Source: Bacteroidales bacterium (GTDB taxonomy: Bacteria > Bacteroidota > Bacteroidia > Bacteroidales > Prolixibacteraceae). From it: a DNA stretch of 64,000 bases. Each line of letters opens with the position of its first letter. The first letter of the stretch is position 1. The notes below the pieces were generated by a model. That model was not told the origin of the DNA, did no database searches, and saw only the letters and a program-made list of their open reading frames with translations. The stretch is from assembly GCA_012719495.1 (NCBI GenBank), contig JAAYAG010000119.1, positions 62,001 to 126,000 on the forward strand, read 5' to 3'. The position numbers and the translations under genes were made by a program. Shown here in pieces: positions 1-7,817 of this stretch.

Positions 1-646
1 AGGCCCTCAGGATCATGCTTTCCATGTCGGCAACTTTAAAAAGTGCCTTGCCCGGCATAGCCAATTCGCCAACCTGCGCATATTTAACAAGCAAAGTACC
101 ATTTATAGGACTTGCAATACGGCATTTCAGCAACTGATCGTCGAGCTGTGCCACCTGAATTTCCATGGTAGCTACATCATCGCTTATACCGCGATTCGAA
201 ATATCTAATGTCGATTTTTGAGCTGCAAGTTGTTTCTCAAGGACCACAATTTGAGCATTGATATCGTCGAGCATTTTTTGGTTGGCAGCATTGGCCTTCA
301 CTAAATTTTCGGCTCGCTGCTTCTCTGTTTTGGCCGTTGCAATTTGTTGCTGAACAGCCGCTATTTGTTTGTTAACTTCGGGCCTGCGGCTTTGAAGTGC
401 GTTTATGCTTGACAATAACTGTTGTTTCTTCAGAAAAAGCTGGAGCGTATCAATCAGAACAACTTCGTTGCCGGGTTGCAACAACTCACCCTCCTGAGCA
501 CCGAACTGCAAAATCTTGCCACTGGCCTCCGACGAGACCATTATTTCTGTTGCCTCAAATGTTCCTGATGCATCATACTGTTCGTTGCTTTTCCCGCATG
601 AATAAAGGAAAACTAAGCTTGCTATAATTATGCCTATCCTGTTCAT
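1..646 (-). CDS. HlyD-family efflux periplasmic adaptor lipoprotein (partial, 3' end outside window)
   Basis: Reading the minus strand from the ATG at 646 gives an open frame with no stop to the window edge. The protein begins with a short hydrophobic segment ending in a lipobox (YSC, Cys17), so it is probably anchored to the inner membrane as a lipoprotein. Then comes a biotinyl-lipoyl-like half (about 28-70, with GxxLxxGxxVxxID-type spacing), a long Gln/Ala/Lys-rich coiled-coil hairpin (about 75-165) and the second lipoyl half around 180-205. This is the membrane fusion protein that joins an inner membrane pump to an outer membrane TolC-like channel. It starts 12 bp after the TolC-family stop, so both are one operon. 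Which pump it serves lies beyond the left edge; in Bacteroidota this tetR-tolC-hlyD order often continues into ABC-2 transporter genes, but that is inference. Confidence 0.88.
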   Translation of the reverse strand, partial: MNRIGIIIASLVFLYSCGKSNEQYDASGTFEATEIMVSSEASGKILQFGAQEGELLQPGNEVVLIDTLQLFLKKQQLLSSINALQSRRPEVNKQIAAVQQQIATAKTEKQRAENLVKANAANQKMLDDINAQIVVLEKQLAAQKSTLDISNRGISDDVATMEIQVAQLDDQLLKCRIASPINGTLLVKYAQVGELAMPGKALFKVADMESMILRA

Positions 647-658
647 ATCACTGAAAAT

Positions 659-1948
659 TTAATTGTTTACTGTGTTTTTTAAGTTATAAATCACCATCAG
701 CAACTGCACCTCGTGCAATGCTTTCAACCTTTTAGCCTGATCTTCGGCATTCATTTCGCGAACCAGATCGGTTGTTGTAAGTACTCCGTTTTCAACCTTT
801 GCCGATGCTGTTTTTTTGATTCTTGTCCGCAATTCAATAATCTCATCGTCGTTGGCCATTACCGCTTTCAGTTTTTCAATTTCGGTTTTTTGCTGGCTAG
901 ACTGAAGTTGGTTGTTAAAGAGGAAAGTCTCTTTTTGGACATCAACGGCATGTTTACCAAGCGCCAATTTTCCAAGGTTATTTTTCTGAGAATAGAAGCC
1001 GCTCAAACTCCACGACAAGCGCACTCCGCCAATGTAGAAAGGCGAAAAACCATCGGAAAACATGTTCAGTCCGGGCTTGCCGTAACCCCCTTGGAAGAAA
1101 GCTCCAATACGCGGCATGTTTCCTGCATTGAGCAACGTTTCCTGACTGTCGTAGAGTTTATATTGGGCATCGAAGAGGCTGAGTTCGGGACGATTGTTGC
1201 CAGGTGCGTTCACTACAGCATAATCCAAATCGGGCTTCACCAATGTGGTTTGCCCATCGAGCTTTTGGGCGGTAAGCGCACCTAAGATGGTAAGATAAGC
1301 CTGACGGGTACTTTTCATTTCGGTTTCGCGCTGCAGGACATTAAGCTGCTCGACATTAAGCACATCGAGGTCGGTTTGGTTGGCTACACCGTTCTGAACG
1401 CCCGATTCAATTTTCTTATAGTTGGTTTGAAGTTCCGATTTCAGTATTTCGGTTTGTTTCAACTGTTCGTCAATGAGCAATATTCCAAAGAAAACCTGGT
1501 TCACCCGTTCGTTGAGGGCAAAGAGTTCAACGTCGAGTTTTTTCCGGTCGATTTCGGCTCCGGCTTCGGTAATTTTCTTTTGTGCCGATATTACGCCACC
1601 ATCCCAAATTAACTGATTGGCTTCGAGAACCGCCTGATACTGGTCGTTGCTCAGCGTAGGGAACGACACTTCCTTTCCCGACATTTGGCTAAGCATTTGA
1701 CTCAAAATTGGCGGTATTTCAGTCACATCCGATTGGTAAGTTGCCTTAACCGCAACCGAAACCTGTGGTAAATAGCCTTTGTTGGCATTACTGATATTGT
1801 ATTGCCGGGTCTGCTCAATTAAATCGAACTGCTTCACCATCGGGTAGTTTTCGCGCGCCTTTTGCTGGCATTGCTCCAACGTAATCTGCCCATTAACTAG
1901 CATTGGAAAAGTCAGCAATAAGAAAATAAGTTGAATAATTGTCTTCAT
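659..1948 (-). CDS. TolC-family outer membrane efflux protein
   Basis: The 429-residue protein starts with a clear signal peptide (hydrophobic residues 5-18, then NGQ) followed by two repeats rich in heptad-like Gln/Glu/Lys/Leu, the pattern of outer membrane efflux proteins that form a trimeric beta-barrel with a long periplasmic alpha-helical tunnel. Length is normal for the family. It sits between the TetR regulator upstream (64 bp gap holding an operator) and the HlyD adaptor downstream (12 bp gap), so it is the exit duct of a tripartite exporter. Substrate cannot be read from the sequence. Regulation is probably by the adjacent TetR protein through the palindrome 30-50 bp upstream of this start. 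Confidence 0.93.
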   Translation of the reverse strand: MKTIIQLIFLLLTFPMLVNGQITLEQCQQKARENYPMVKQFDLIEQTRQYNISNANKGYLPQVSVAVKATYQSDVTEIPPILSQMLSQMSGKEVSFPTLSNDQYQAVLEANQLIWDGGVISAQKKITEAGAEIDRKKLDVELFALNERVNQVFFGILLIDEQLKQTEILKSELQTNYKKIESGVQNGVANQTDLDVLNVEQLNVLQRETEMKSTRQAYLTILGALTAQKLDGQTTLVKPDLDYAVVNAPGNNRPELSLFDAQYKLYDSQETLLNAGNMPRIGAFFQGGYGKPGLNMFSDGFSPFYIGGVRLSWSLSGFYSQKNNLGKLALGKHAVDVQKETFLFNNQLQSSQQKTEIEKLKAVMANDDEIIELRTRIKKTASAKVENGVLTTTDLVREMNAEDQAKRLKALHEVQLLMVIYNLKNTVNN

Positions 1949-1974
1949 ATCTTTTCTATTCGTAGTTTAATTTT

Positions 1975-2007
1975 TCAATTTAATAGATCTATTAAATTCA
2001 CATCAAA
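1975..2007 (-). promoter_or_regulatory. Putative promoter of tolC-hlyD overlapping operator O1
   Basis: On the minus strand TTTG (2007-2004) is followed after 21 nt by TAAATTGA (1982-1975), two mismatches from the Bacteroidota -7 consensus TAnnTTTG. The operator fills the spacer between the two boxes and the layout copies that of the tetR promoter. It would allow tolC-hlyD to be transcribed separately from tetR. Confidence 0.5.
1980..1995. promoter_or_regulatory. TetR operator O1, upstream of tolC-hlyD
   Basis: A perfect inverted repeat TTAATAG-AT-CTATTAA lies here; perfect symmetry extends over 1977-1998 (22 bp). The same two arms with a different central dinucleotide occur upstream of tetR at 2661-2676. 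The site lies in the 64 bp gap between tetR and tolC, inside a plausible promoter reading leftwards. It is inferred to be the binding site of the neighbouring TetR protein. Confidence 0.75.
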
Positions 2008-2012
2008 AAAAA

Positions 2013-2633
2013 TTATGGCATTAAGCTGCGCATTAAAATGAGTATGTTTTCTTGTTTGCGTTGTTGAATAATCACATTAAAAAGTTCGTCGCTTGTATTG
2101 GTCATTTTTTGAAATATTGGCCTGATTATAAACGGTGTTAAGTTGAGCGATAGCACCGTAAGTAGGATGCTTATTGGTGTAACATTCCGTATTCGTCCTT
2201 TATCAATTTCATTTTGCAGGTCGTTGGCAAAGCGTTCCATTAATGTCAGTGGTAGCATTTGAAACTTCTGGGTTAAGAGCTCCAATCGTTTAGGATTTGT
2301 CAAAAGTTCATTTAAAAACAAAAAAGGAAGCTGAGGATTTTCCACCATAATATCGAAATGGTTTTCGACCAATTTTCTGAGCCGCTCTTCAAACGGTTGA
2401 GTAGGATCGTCCATTTTAAGGATTGCTGAGAGCATTAATTGAGCTTTACGTTCAAATATCGATTCAAAGAGTTTCTCTTTTGTCCGGAAATAGTAATGCA
2501 CCAACGCCTGATTACAACCTACTTTGCGAGCTATTTCGGTTGTTGAAGTTAATGCAAACCCTTTCTCCATAAACAGCTTTTCAGCTACTTCGATAATTTG
2601 CTGTTCGGTCGATTGATCACTCTTTACATCCAT
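2013..2633 (-). CDS. TetR/AcrR-family transcriptional repressor
   Basis: A 206-residue protein with the TetR N-terminal DNA-binding domain at about 10-56: the helix-turn-helix reads ...TSTTEIARKVG...ALVHYYFRTKEKLFESIF, the classic pattern in which the recognition helix is followed by YYFxxKExL. The rest (about 75-206) is a helical ligand-binding and dimerisation domain, too divergent to name a ligand. It is the first gene of a tetR-tolC-hlyD operon, and identical-arm palindromes lie upstream of it and of tolC. The likely role is an autoregulated repressor of the efflux genes that releases DNA when a toxic compound binds. Confidence 0.93.
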   Translation of the reverse strand: MDVKSDQSTEQQIIEVAEKLFMEKGFALTSTTEIARKVGCNQALVHYYFRTKEKLFESIFERKAQLMLSAILKMDDPTQPFEERLRKLVENHFDIMVENPQLPFLFLNELLTNPKRLELLTQKFQMLPLTLMERFANDLQNEIDKGRIRNVTPISILLTVLSLNLTPFIIRPIFQKMTNTSDELFNVIIQQRKQENILILMRSLMP

Positions 2634-2655
2634 CTTAACATCAAAATTTAATACC

Positions 2656-2687
2656 CAAATTTAATAGCTCTATTAATTTCATGCAAT
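2656..2687 (-). promoter_or_regulatory. Promoter of tetR
   Basis: Minus strand ATTG (2687-2684), 20 nt spacer, then TAAATTTG (2663-2656), an exact match to the Bacteroidota -7 box TAnnTTTG. Predicted transcription start is near 2650, giving a leader of about 17 nt to the ATG at 2633. Operator O2 occupies the spacer. Confidence 0.65.
2661..2676. promoter_or_regulatory. TetR operator O2, upstream of tetR
   Basis: Inverted repeat TTAATAG-CT-CTATTAA with the same 7-nt arms as O1 at 1980-1995. It ends 28 bp before the tetR start codon and lies between the -33 and -7 boxes of the tetR promoter, the arrangement expected for autorepression. Confidence 0.75.
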
Positions 2688-2776
2688 GTAAAGCTATTCT
2701 ATTCTTATTTCAAAATTTAATGAAGATTTTTTTTCCTGAATTCGTAAAACTTTACATACTCCTATCATCTTTATTC

Positions 2777-2784
2777 TATTTTTG
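2777..2784 (+). promoter_or_regulatory. -7 promoter box for the pullulanase gene
   Basis: TATTTTTG matches TAnnTTTG exactly and lies 49 bp before the start codon. No good TTTG box is seen at the usual distance; TTTA at 2751-2754 is the nearest candidate, so the -33 element is weak. Confidence 0.4.
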
Positions 2785-2833
2785 TTAGCTGTAAAAATCT
2801 CTGAAAATAAATGAAGAGTACCAGTAATCAGCT

Positions 2834-4792
2834 ATGAATTGGACATTTGGTCATATCGATTTTTCTACTTACCCAGCGTATAATGATCAACCATTGGGAA
2901 TAAAGTATTCAAAAGAAAATACAACATTACGCCTATGGGCTCCTACTGCACAACGGGTAATTTTCCGCACCTATACAAAAGGCGACGGAGGAAAGTTGAT
3001 TGATGTTCTCCAAATGTCGAGAGAAGATGCCGGCGTATGGTTTGTAAAAATTGACGGAGATAACCATGGTCTCTACTACACCATACAATGCCAGATTGAA
3101 GAGAAATGGATGGACGAAATTCCAGATCCGTACGCTTTTGCCGTTGGAGTAAATGGCCGCAGAGGAATGATTTGCGATTTTTCGCGCACAAACCCTACAG
3201 GTTGGGATGCTGATAAAAATATTCTGCCCGAACACTATACCGACATGATTTTGTATGAGTTGCATGTCCGTGATTTCAGTATTGATGAATTTTCGGGAAT
3301 AAAAAATAAAGGGAAATACTTGGCTTTTACAGAACGGGGCACCCGGTCGCCTGAAGGCCTAAAAACCGGAATTGACCATTTGATAGAAATGGGTATTACT
3401 CATGTTCATTTGCTTCCTGTGTTCGATTTTCTTACTGTTGATGAAAACCATTTCAACAGCAACGAATACAATTGGGGCTATGATCCGCTCAATTATAATG
3501 TGCCCGAAGGCTCTTATTCTACTAATCCACACATGGGTGATGTGCGAATCAAAGAGTTCAAACAACTGGTAAAAGCCCTTCACGATGCCAACATCGGAGT
3601 TATTATGGATGTAGTTTATAATCACACAGGACTTATTCATCATTCATATTTTAACCAAACCTTTCCTGGGTATTATTACCGGCAACGCGACAATGGAACG
3701 TTCAGCGATGCAAGTGGATGCGGTACCGAAATTGCATCAGAACGCTCAATGGTGAGAAAGTTTATTGTCGATTCTATTCTTTTCTGGGCCAATGAATACC
3801 ATATCGACGGGTTTCGTTTCGACTTAATGGGTGTTTTCGACATTGAGACCATGAATACTATTCGGCATGAACTTGACCAAATAGATCCGGGCATGGTAAT
3901 GTATGGTGAAGGGTGGACCGGAGGAGAGAGTCCTCTTGATGAAAAGTTTAGGGCTGTAAAAAGTAACGCTCCCCGGCTCAACCGCATTGCGGTGTTCAAC
4001 GATGATTTTCGCGACGCATTGAAAGGTAACTGGGGAACACCCACGAGCCTCGGTTTTGCCAGTGGGCAAACTCTTAACGAGGAAACAGTGAAGTATGGAA
4101 TTGTTGCTGCTACAAACCATCCGCAGATCATTTATAGTTATGTGGCAACCACAAAATGGGCTTGGTCGTTGGCTCCTTCGCAAAGCATCAATTATGTATC
4201 GTGTCACGATAATTTTACTTTATACGACAAACTGAAATTATCACGACCTGATGCCTCGCTTTTCGATTTGGCACGAATGGCTTGTTTGGCTGGCGGATTA
4301 CTGTTGACTTCGCAAGGGGTGCCATTCTTGCATGCAGGGGTCGAGATGCTCAGAACCAAGCAAGGGAGTGGGAATAGTTATAATCTGGGCGACAATATTA
4401 ATCAGATTGACTGGAGCCGGAAAGCCTTGTTTTCTTATGTCTCTGACTATTTTAAGAGACTAATATCGATACGAAAGAAACATCCTGCTTTTCGGATGAC
4501 ATCAACCGCACAGATTCAACAACATCTGAAGTTTTCGAAGCATTATATGCCCGGTGTTGTCGCGTACGAATTGCTTGATAGTGCCAATGGAGACTCCTGG
4601 AATCATATATTACTGATATTCAACAATAACTCTTCGCCAATTGTTTTCCCGGTAAAGCGGGGACGATGGATTGAAATTGCCAGCGGGCTCGCAGTCGACG
4701 AAGAAGGCCTTGGCTCGCATGTTACAACATCAGCTTTTGTTCCCCCCTTATCGATGTTGTTATGGGTGAAAGACCCAAATTTCATACTCTGA
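2834..4792 (+). CDS. pulA: Type I pullulanase (cytoplasmic debranching enzyme, GH13)
   Basis: A 652-residue protein that hydrolyses alpha-1,6 branch points of glycogen, pullulan or limit dextrins. Order of parts: CBM48-like N-terminal beta domain (about 20-115), GH13 catalytic barrel (about 130-560) and a C-terminal beta domain. The type I pullulanase signature YNWGYDP is at 212-218, followed by NVPEGSYS. Catalytic residues visible are the nucleophile Asp330 in GFRFDLMG, the acid/base Glu359 in YGEGW, and a CHDN motif near 456. There is no signal peptide, so it probably acts on intracellular glycogen or imported dextrins. It stands alone, between the divergent tetR operon and an MFS transporter gene. 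Family assignment is firm; the physiological substrate is inferred. Confidence 0.95.
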   Translation: MNWTFGHIDFSTYPAYNDQPLGIKYSKENTTLRLWAPTAQRVIFRTYTKGDGGKLIDVLQMSREDAGVWFVKIDGDNHGLYYTIQCQIEEKWMDEIPDPYAFAVGVNGRRGMICDFSRTNPTGWDADKNILPEHYTDMILYELHVRDFSIDEFSGIKNKGKYLAFTERGTRSPEGLKTGIDHLIEMGITHVHLLPVFDFLTVDENHFNSNEYNWGYDPLNYNVPEGSYSTNPHMGDVRIKEFKQLVKALHDANIGVIMDVVYNHTGLIHHSYFNQTFPGYYYRQRDNGTFSDASGCGTEIASERSMVRKFIVDSILFWANEYHIDGFRFDLMGVFDIETMNTIRHELDQIDPGMVMYGEGWTGGESPLDEKFRAVKSNAPRLNRIAVFNDDFRDALKGNWGTPTSLGFASGQTLNEETVKYGIVAATNHPQIIYSYVATTKWAWSLAPSQSINYVSCHDNFTLYDKLKLSRPDASLFDLARMACLAGGLLLTSQGVPFLHAGVEMLRTKQGSGNSYNLGDNINQIDWSRKALFSYVSDYFKRLISIRKKHPAFRMTSTAQIQQHLKFSKHYMPGVVAYELLDSANGDSWNHILLIFNNNSSPIVFPVKRGRWIEIASGLAVDEEGLGSHVTTSAFVPPLSMLLWVKDPNFIL

Positions 4793-4902
4793 GTTTCACT
4801 ATTTCCGTGCGATAAAAAAAATAGGAAGAGCTAGCTGTTTTCTCCATTTTTTTTTGAAAGTTTGTGATCATTAAGTTAACCGAAATTTTAAGCCATTAAT
4901 TT

Positions 4903-6306
4903 ATGGACAATATCCGAAAATCGCTCCGCGACTCAAAATCGGCACGCTGGTTTGTACTGGTACTCGTGTCGTTTACCATGATGTGTATGTACTATCTGAC
5001 GGATGCAATGGCTCCGTTACAGCAGAATCTTCAAACCAATTTAAACTGGACAGCAACCGACTATGGTTTGTTTACAAGTGGTTATGGTTGGTTCAATGTA
5101 TTTTTGTTGATGCTGGTTTTTGGTGGGATGATCCTCGACAAACTGGGAACCCGCATTACCGGGATTCTGGCTATTTTCATTATGCTGGTTGGCGCCGGAA
5201 TAAAGTACTGGGCCATTTCAGGTCATTTTTCCGGAATGTACCACCTGAACATCGGTTCATGGCAAGCACTGGGCGATACACCAAAATCGGCGGTAATGGC
5301 TGGTTTGGGTTTCGGTATCTTCGGTGTAGGTTGCGAAATGTTTGGTATCACAGCCAACAAAGCAGTTGTTCGCTGGTTCAAGGGAAAAGAGATGGCCCTG
5401 GCTATCGGCCTAAACACCTCTACCGGAAGAATTGGTACTGCACTGGCCATGTTTACTCCGCTGCCATTATACAACCTTACAAAAAATGTCAGCACACCGG
5501 TGTTGGTTGCCATGCTGCTTCTGGGGCTTGGGTTGCTGGTTTTCTTATTTTTTACAGTTCTCGACCGTAAACTCGATAAAGAAGAAAGTGATGCAGGGGT
5601 TGAAAAGGAAGAAGAATTCAAGTTCTCAGATATTGGCGATATTGCTAAAAACCGCGCGTTCTGGTTCATCGCCATACTTTGTGTGCTGTTCTATTCAGCC
5701 GTATTCCCTTTCATCAAATTTGCTACAAACCTCATCGTTCAGAAATTCTCGGTTACCGATACGTTTGCAGGATATATCCCGGCATTGTTGCCTTTCAGCG
5801 CATTGTTGTTAACCCCACTTTTTGGCGGCATTTCCGATAAAAAAGGAAAAGCAGCATCCATTATGGTCATGGGTTCTATTCTACTTGTCATCGTACACCT
5901 GCTGTTTTCCATACCATCGCTCAATAGTTTCCCCATTGCCATTGGGTTGGTTTTGTTGCTTGGAATTGCTTTTTCGCTGGTTCCTTCAGCCATGTGGCCT
6001 TCGGTGGCCAAAATTATTCCTATCAGCAAGCTGGGCACAGCCTATGCCATGATTTTTTGGGTTCAGAATATCGGATTAATGCTGGTGCCACTACTGATTG
6101 GTTCCGTGCTTGACAAATACTGTATCATTGGAACTGTTTCAAAAATGGTGGATGGAAAAGAGCTGCAACTGACGCAGTATAACTACACCCTGCCAATGCT
6201 GATATTTGCTTTCTTTGGATTTCTGGCCATTGGATTTGCCTATTTATTGAAATTTGAAGATCGCAAAATGGGTTATGGACTTGAAAAACCGAATATTAAA
6301 GAGTAA
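4903..6306 (+). CDS. Major facilitator superfamily transporter
   Basis: A 467-residue inner membrane protein with about twelve hydrophobic segments split by a charged central loop (about 221-248, rich in Glu/Lys) and the MFS loop-2 pattern GGMILDKLGTRITG at about 73-86, repeated in the second half as GGISDKKGKAAS. The first half includes an unusual insert with YWAISGHFSG...LGDTPKSA. It resembles the broad OFA/NNP-like anion transporter branch of MFS, but the substrate cannot be read from the sequence. The gene starts 110 bp after pullulanase and ends in a strong hairpin, so it is probably its own unit or the end of a pullulanase unit. A link with sugar metabolism is only positional. Confidence 0.88.
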   Translation: MDNIRKSLRDSKSARWFVLVLVSFTMMCMYYLTDAMAPLQQNLQTNLNWTATDYGLFTSGYGWFNVFLLMLVFGGMILDKLGTRITGILAIFIMLVGAGIKYWAISGHFSGMYHLNIGSWQALGDTPKSAVMAGLGFGIFGVGCEMFGITANKAVVRWFKGKEMALAIGLNTSTGRIGTALAMFTPLPLYNLTKNVSTPVLVAMLLLGLGLLVFLFFTVLDRKLDKEESDAGVEKEEEFKFSDIGDIAKNRAFWFIAILCVLFYSAVFPFIKFATNLIVQKFSVTDTFAGYIPALLPFSALLLTPLFGGISDKKGKAASIMVMGSILLVIVHLLFSIPSLNSFPIAIGLVLLLGIAFSLVPSAMWPSVAKIIPISKLGTAYAMIFWVQNIGLMLVPLLIGSVLDKYCIIGTVSKMVDGKELQLTQYNYTLPMLIFAFFGFLAIGFAYLLKFEDRKMGYGLEKPNIKE

Positions 6307-6351
6307 TTATCAGAATTAATCGCCAAGAAACCGGTTATTTTCAATATTAAA

Positions 6352-6396
6352 CAATAGGGTTTCAAACTTTTTTTAGAACTGTTTGGAACCCTATTG
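6352..6396 (+). terminator. Hairpin terminator after the MFS gene
   Basis: Arms at 6352-6367 and 6381-6396 pair over 16 bp with one G-U pair around a 13-nt loop. The following tract (GGTATTTTAAAA) is only weakly T-rich, so efficiency is uncertain. Confidence 0.55.
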
Positions 6397-6424
6397 GTAT
6401 TTTAAAAAATGGCTCTACCTTTTG
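6394..6424 (+). promoter_or_regulatory. Putative promoter of the MarR gene
   Basis: TTG (6394-6396), 19 nt, then TACCTTTTG (6416-6424), which matches TAnnTTTG apart from one extra base. It ends 1 nt before the palindrome at 6426, so a bound regulator would cover the transcription start. The upstream box lies inside the terminator hairpin of the preceding gene. Confidence 0.4.
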
Positions 6425-6425
6425 C

Positions 6426-6445
6426 ATAGGTAATATATTACCTAT
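6426..6445. promoter_or_regulatory. MarR operator M1 (20-bp perfect palindrome)
   Basis: The 20 bases from 6426 to 6445 are a perfect palindrome with outer arms ATAGGTAATA and TATTACCTAT. It ends 7 bp before the MarR start codon. A 17-of-20 match recurs at 6901-6920 just before the next gene, which argues for a real binding site of the MarR protein. Confidence 0.75.
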
Positions 6446-6452
6446 TTCTATC

Positions 6453-6887
6453 ATGAAAGAGAAGGAAAATATTTTTGGATTATTACTATTTGTTGCCCAA
6501 CGATGGACTGTCAATGGCGATGCACTCTTAACTCAAAAAGCCGGCATTACTACCAAACAGTGGATGCTACTGGTTATTTTGATTAAGAATTTTAATGACA
6601 AGCAACCAACTATTTCCGAAACAGCAAAAGTTTTTGGTACCTCGAGGCAAAACCTGAAGCAGGTTGCTGAATCTCTTCAAAAGAAAGCATTTATTGACAT
6701 TAAACCCGACGCAAACGATTTTCGCATTCAACGGATTTCACTTACCGGAAAACACGAACATTTTTTTCTAGGCGAAGAAAACGAACAGTGGCAAAAGGAT
6801 TTCATCAACAGCTTGTTTGAAGGTTTTACAGAAGAAGAATTAAAAATGTTCAATGGCTTTATGGATAGGTTGAGCCTAAATTTCTAA
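6453..6887 (+). CDS. MarR-family transcriptional regulator
   Basis: A 144-residue protein with the MarR winged-helix arrangement: an N-terminal helix, a helix-turn-helix around 52-80 (TISETAKVFGTSRQNLKQVAESLQKKAFI) and a wing near 84-95 (DANDFRIQRISLT). Such proteins bind palindromic DNA as dimers and respond to small phenolic or oxidising ligands. The start codon is 7 bp after a perfect 20-bp palindrome, and a related palindrome precedes the next gene, so it is inferred to repress itself and the exported protein downstream. The ligand is unknown. Confidence 0.85.
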   Translation: MKEKENIFGLLLFVAQRWTVNGDALLTQKAGITTKQWMLLVILIKNFNDKQPTISETAKVFGTSRQNLKQVAESLQKKAFIDIKPDANDFRIQRISLTGKHEHFFLGEENEQWQKDFINSLFEGFTEEELKMFNGFMDRLSLNF

Positions 6888-6900
6888 AAATTTTAATCAG

Positions 6901-6920
6901 ATAGGCAATATATTACTCAT
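6901..6920. promoter_or_regulatory. MarR operator M2 (imperfect copy of M1)
   Basis: The bases ATAGGCAATATATTACTCAT match M1 at 17 of 20 positions and end 10 bp before the start of the exported DUF6544-like protein. The placement mirrors that of M1 relative to the MarR start. Confidence 0.65.
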
Positions 6921-6930
6921 TTATAAAGCG

Positions 6931-7755
6931 ATGAAAATAACATTTAAAATTACATTTATTATGGCTCTGGGATTTATAACATCGTGCGCTTCAACGAGGA
7001 GCATTTACAAGAAAGAATTGAGTGAGCGTTTTAAACAACCACTTAAAGAAACCCGTATCATTACAGAAACCGATCTCGCTAAATTACCGGTTCCGGTGGC
7101 CAACTATCTGCGGTATTGCGGTTGGTTGGGAAAAGAAATCCCTCGTAACTTTTACTGCAAGTTTGATGGCCCTTTCTTTGTCAAAAAAGGAAAACCAATG
7201 AAATTCGACATTGAGCAATACAGTTGGCTCGATTCTCCAACCCGTCTTTTCCGGATGAAGAACTGGATGGTAAGTGGTCGCCACCGCATGGATCACCGGG
7301 GTGCATTTATGCTGATTAAAGTGTTCGACCGTTTCAAGGTAGCCGACGCTTCGGGTGCCGAAATGAACAAGGCTGAATTAGTCACCTACCTCAACGACCT
7401 TTGCATTCTTGCTCCGGGTGGACTGATTGAGGCGCCTATCGTATGGGAAACAATTGATAATCTAACAGTGAAAGCAACCATTACTGAATTGGGAAATACT
7501 GTGTCTGCAACAATTTACTTCAACGAAAAAGGGGAATTACTCAATTTCATTAGCACCGACCGCTTTTTTACTTCCGATGGAAAAAATCCGAAAAATTACC
7601 CGTGGTCAACTCCAATGAAAGATTATATCGAGGCAGATGGGTATAAACGCCCGGGTTATGGCGAAGCAATCTGGGACATGCCCGACGGAAAGTTCAACTA
7701 TGCGCAATTCAATTTGAAAGAGGTAAAATACAACCTAGTAAAACCACTGGAATAA
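6931..7755 (+). CDS. Exported lipoprotein of the DUF6544 type
   Basis: A 274-residue protein with a lipoprotein signal (hydrophobic 7-17, then TSC with Cys19). The body has the pattern LPVPVANYLRYCGWLGKEIP, then FDIEQYSWLDSPTRLFRMKNWM and later NDLCILAPGGLIEAPIVWE, which I recognise as resembling DUF6544/DUF6920-type proteins of unknown function; the name is from memory of the motif pattern and not from a search. The gene follows the MarR regulator by 43 bp and has its own MarR-type palindrome, so it is the probable target. It ends in a strong hairpin shared with the convergent DPP III gene. A role in envelope or solvent stress is only a guess. Confidence 0.65.
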   Translation: MKITFKITFIMALGFITSCASTRSIYKKELSERFKQPLKETRIITETDLAKLPVPVANYLRYCGWLGKEIPRNFYCKFDGPFFVKKGKPMKFDIEQYSWLDSPTRLFRMKNWMVSGRHRMDHRGAFMLIKVFDRFKVADASGAEMNKAELVTYLNDLCILAPGGLIEAPIVWETIDNLTVKATITELGNTVSATIYFNEKGELLNFISTDRFFTSDGKNPKNYPWSTPMKDYIEADGYKRPGYGEAIWDMPDGKFNYAQFNLKEVKYNLVKPLE

Positions 7756-7760
7756 AATAA

Positions 7761-7796
7761 AAAGAAGGTTGATTCAAATCTGAGTCAACCTTCTTT
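7761..7796. terminator. Bidirectional terminator between convergent genes
   Basis: Arms 7761-7775 and 7782-7796 pair over 15 bp (one G-U pair) with a 6-nt loop. The minus strand runs into CTTTTTATTTT, so it serves best for the DPP III gene, while the plus strand has only a short T run. Confidence 0.8.
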
Positions 7797-7817
7797 CAAT
7801 TATCTTATTATAAACTA

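Noticed and set aside
397-627. Plus-strand open frame of 76 codons
   Set aside because: It runs antisense inside the HlyD adaptor gene, whose signal peptide, coiled coil and operon spacing are clear; the antisense product has no recognisable features.
2933-4207. Minus-strand open frames inside pullulanase
   Set aside because: All are antisense shadows of a well-supported GH13 gene and lack any family features.
4793-4902. Hairpin terminator after pullulanase
   Set aside because: A T-rich stretch is present but the stem is only a few mismatched pairs, so it was not listed.
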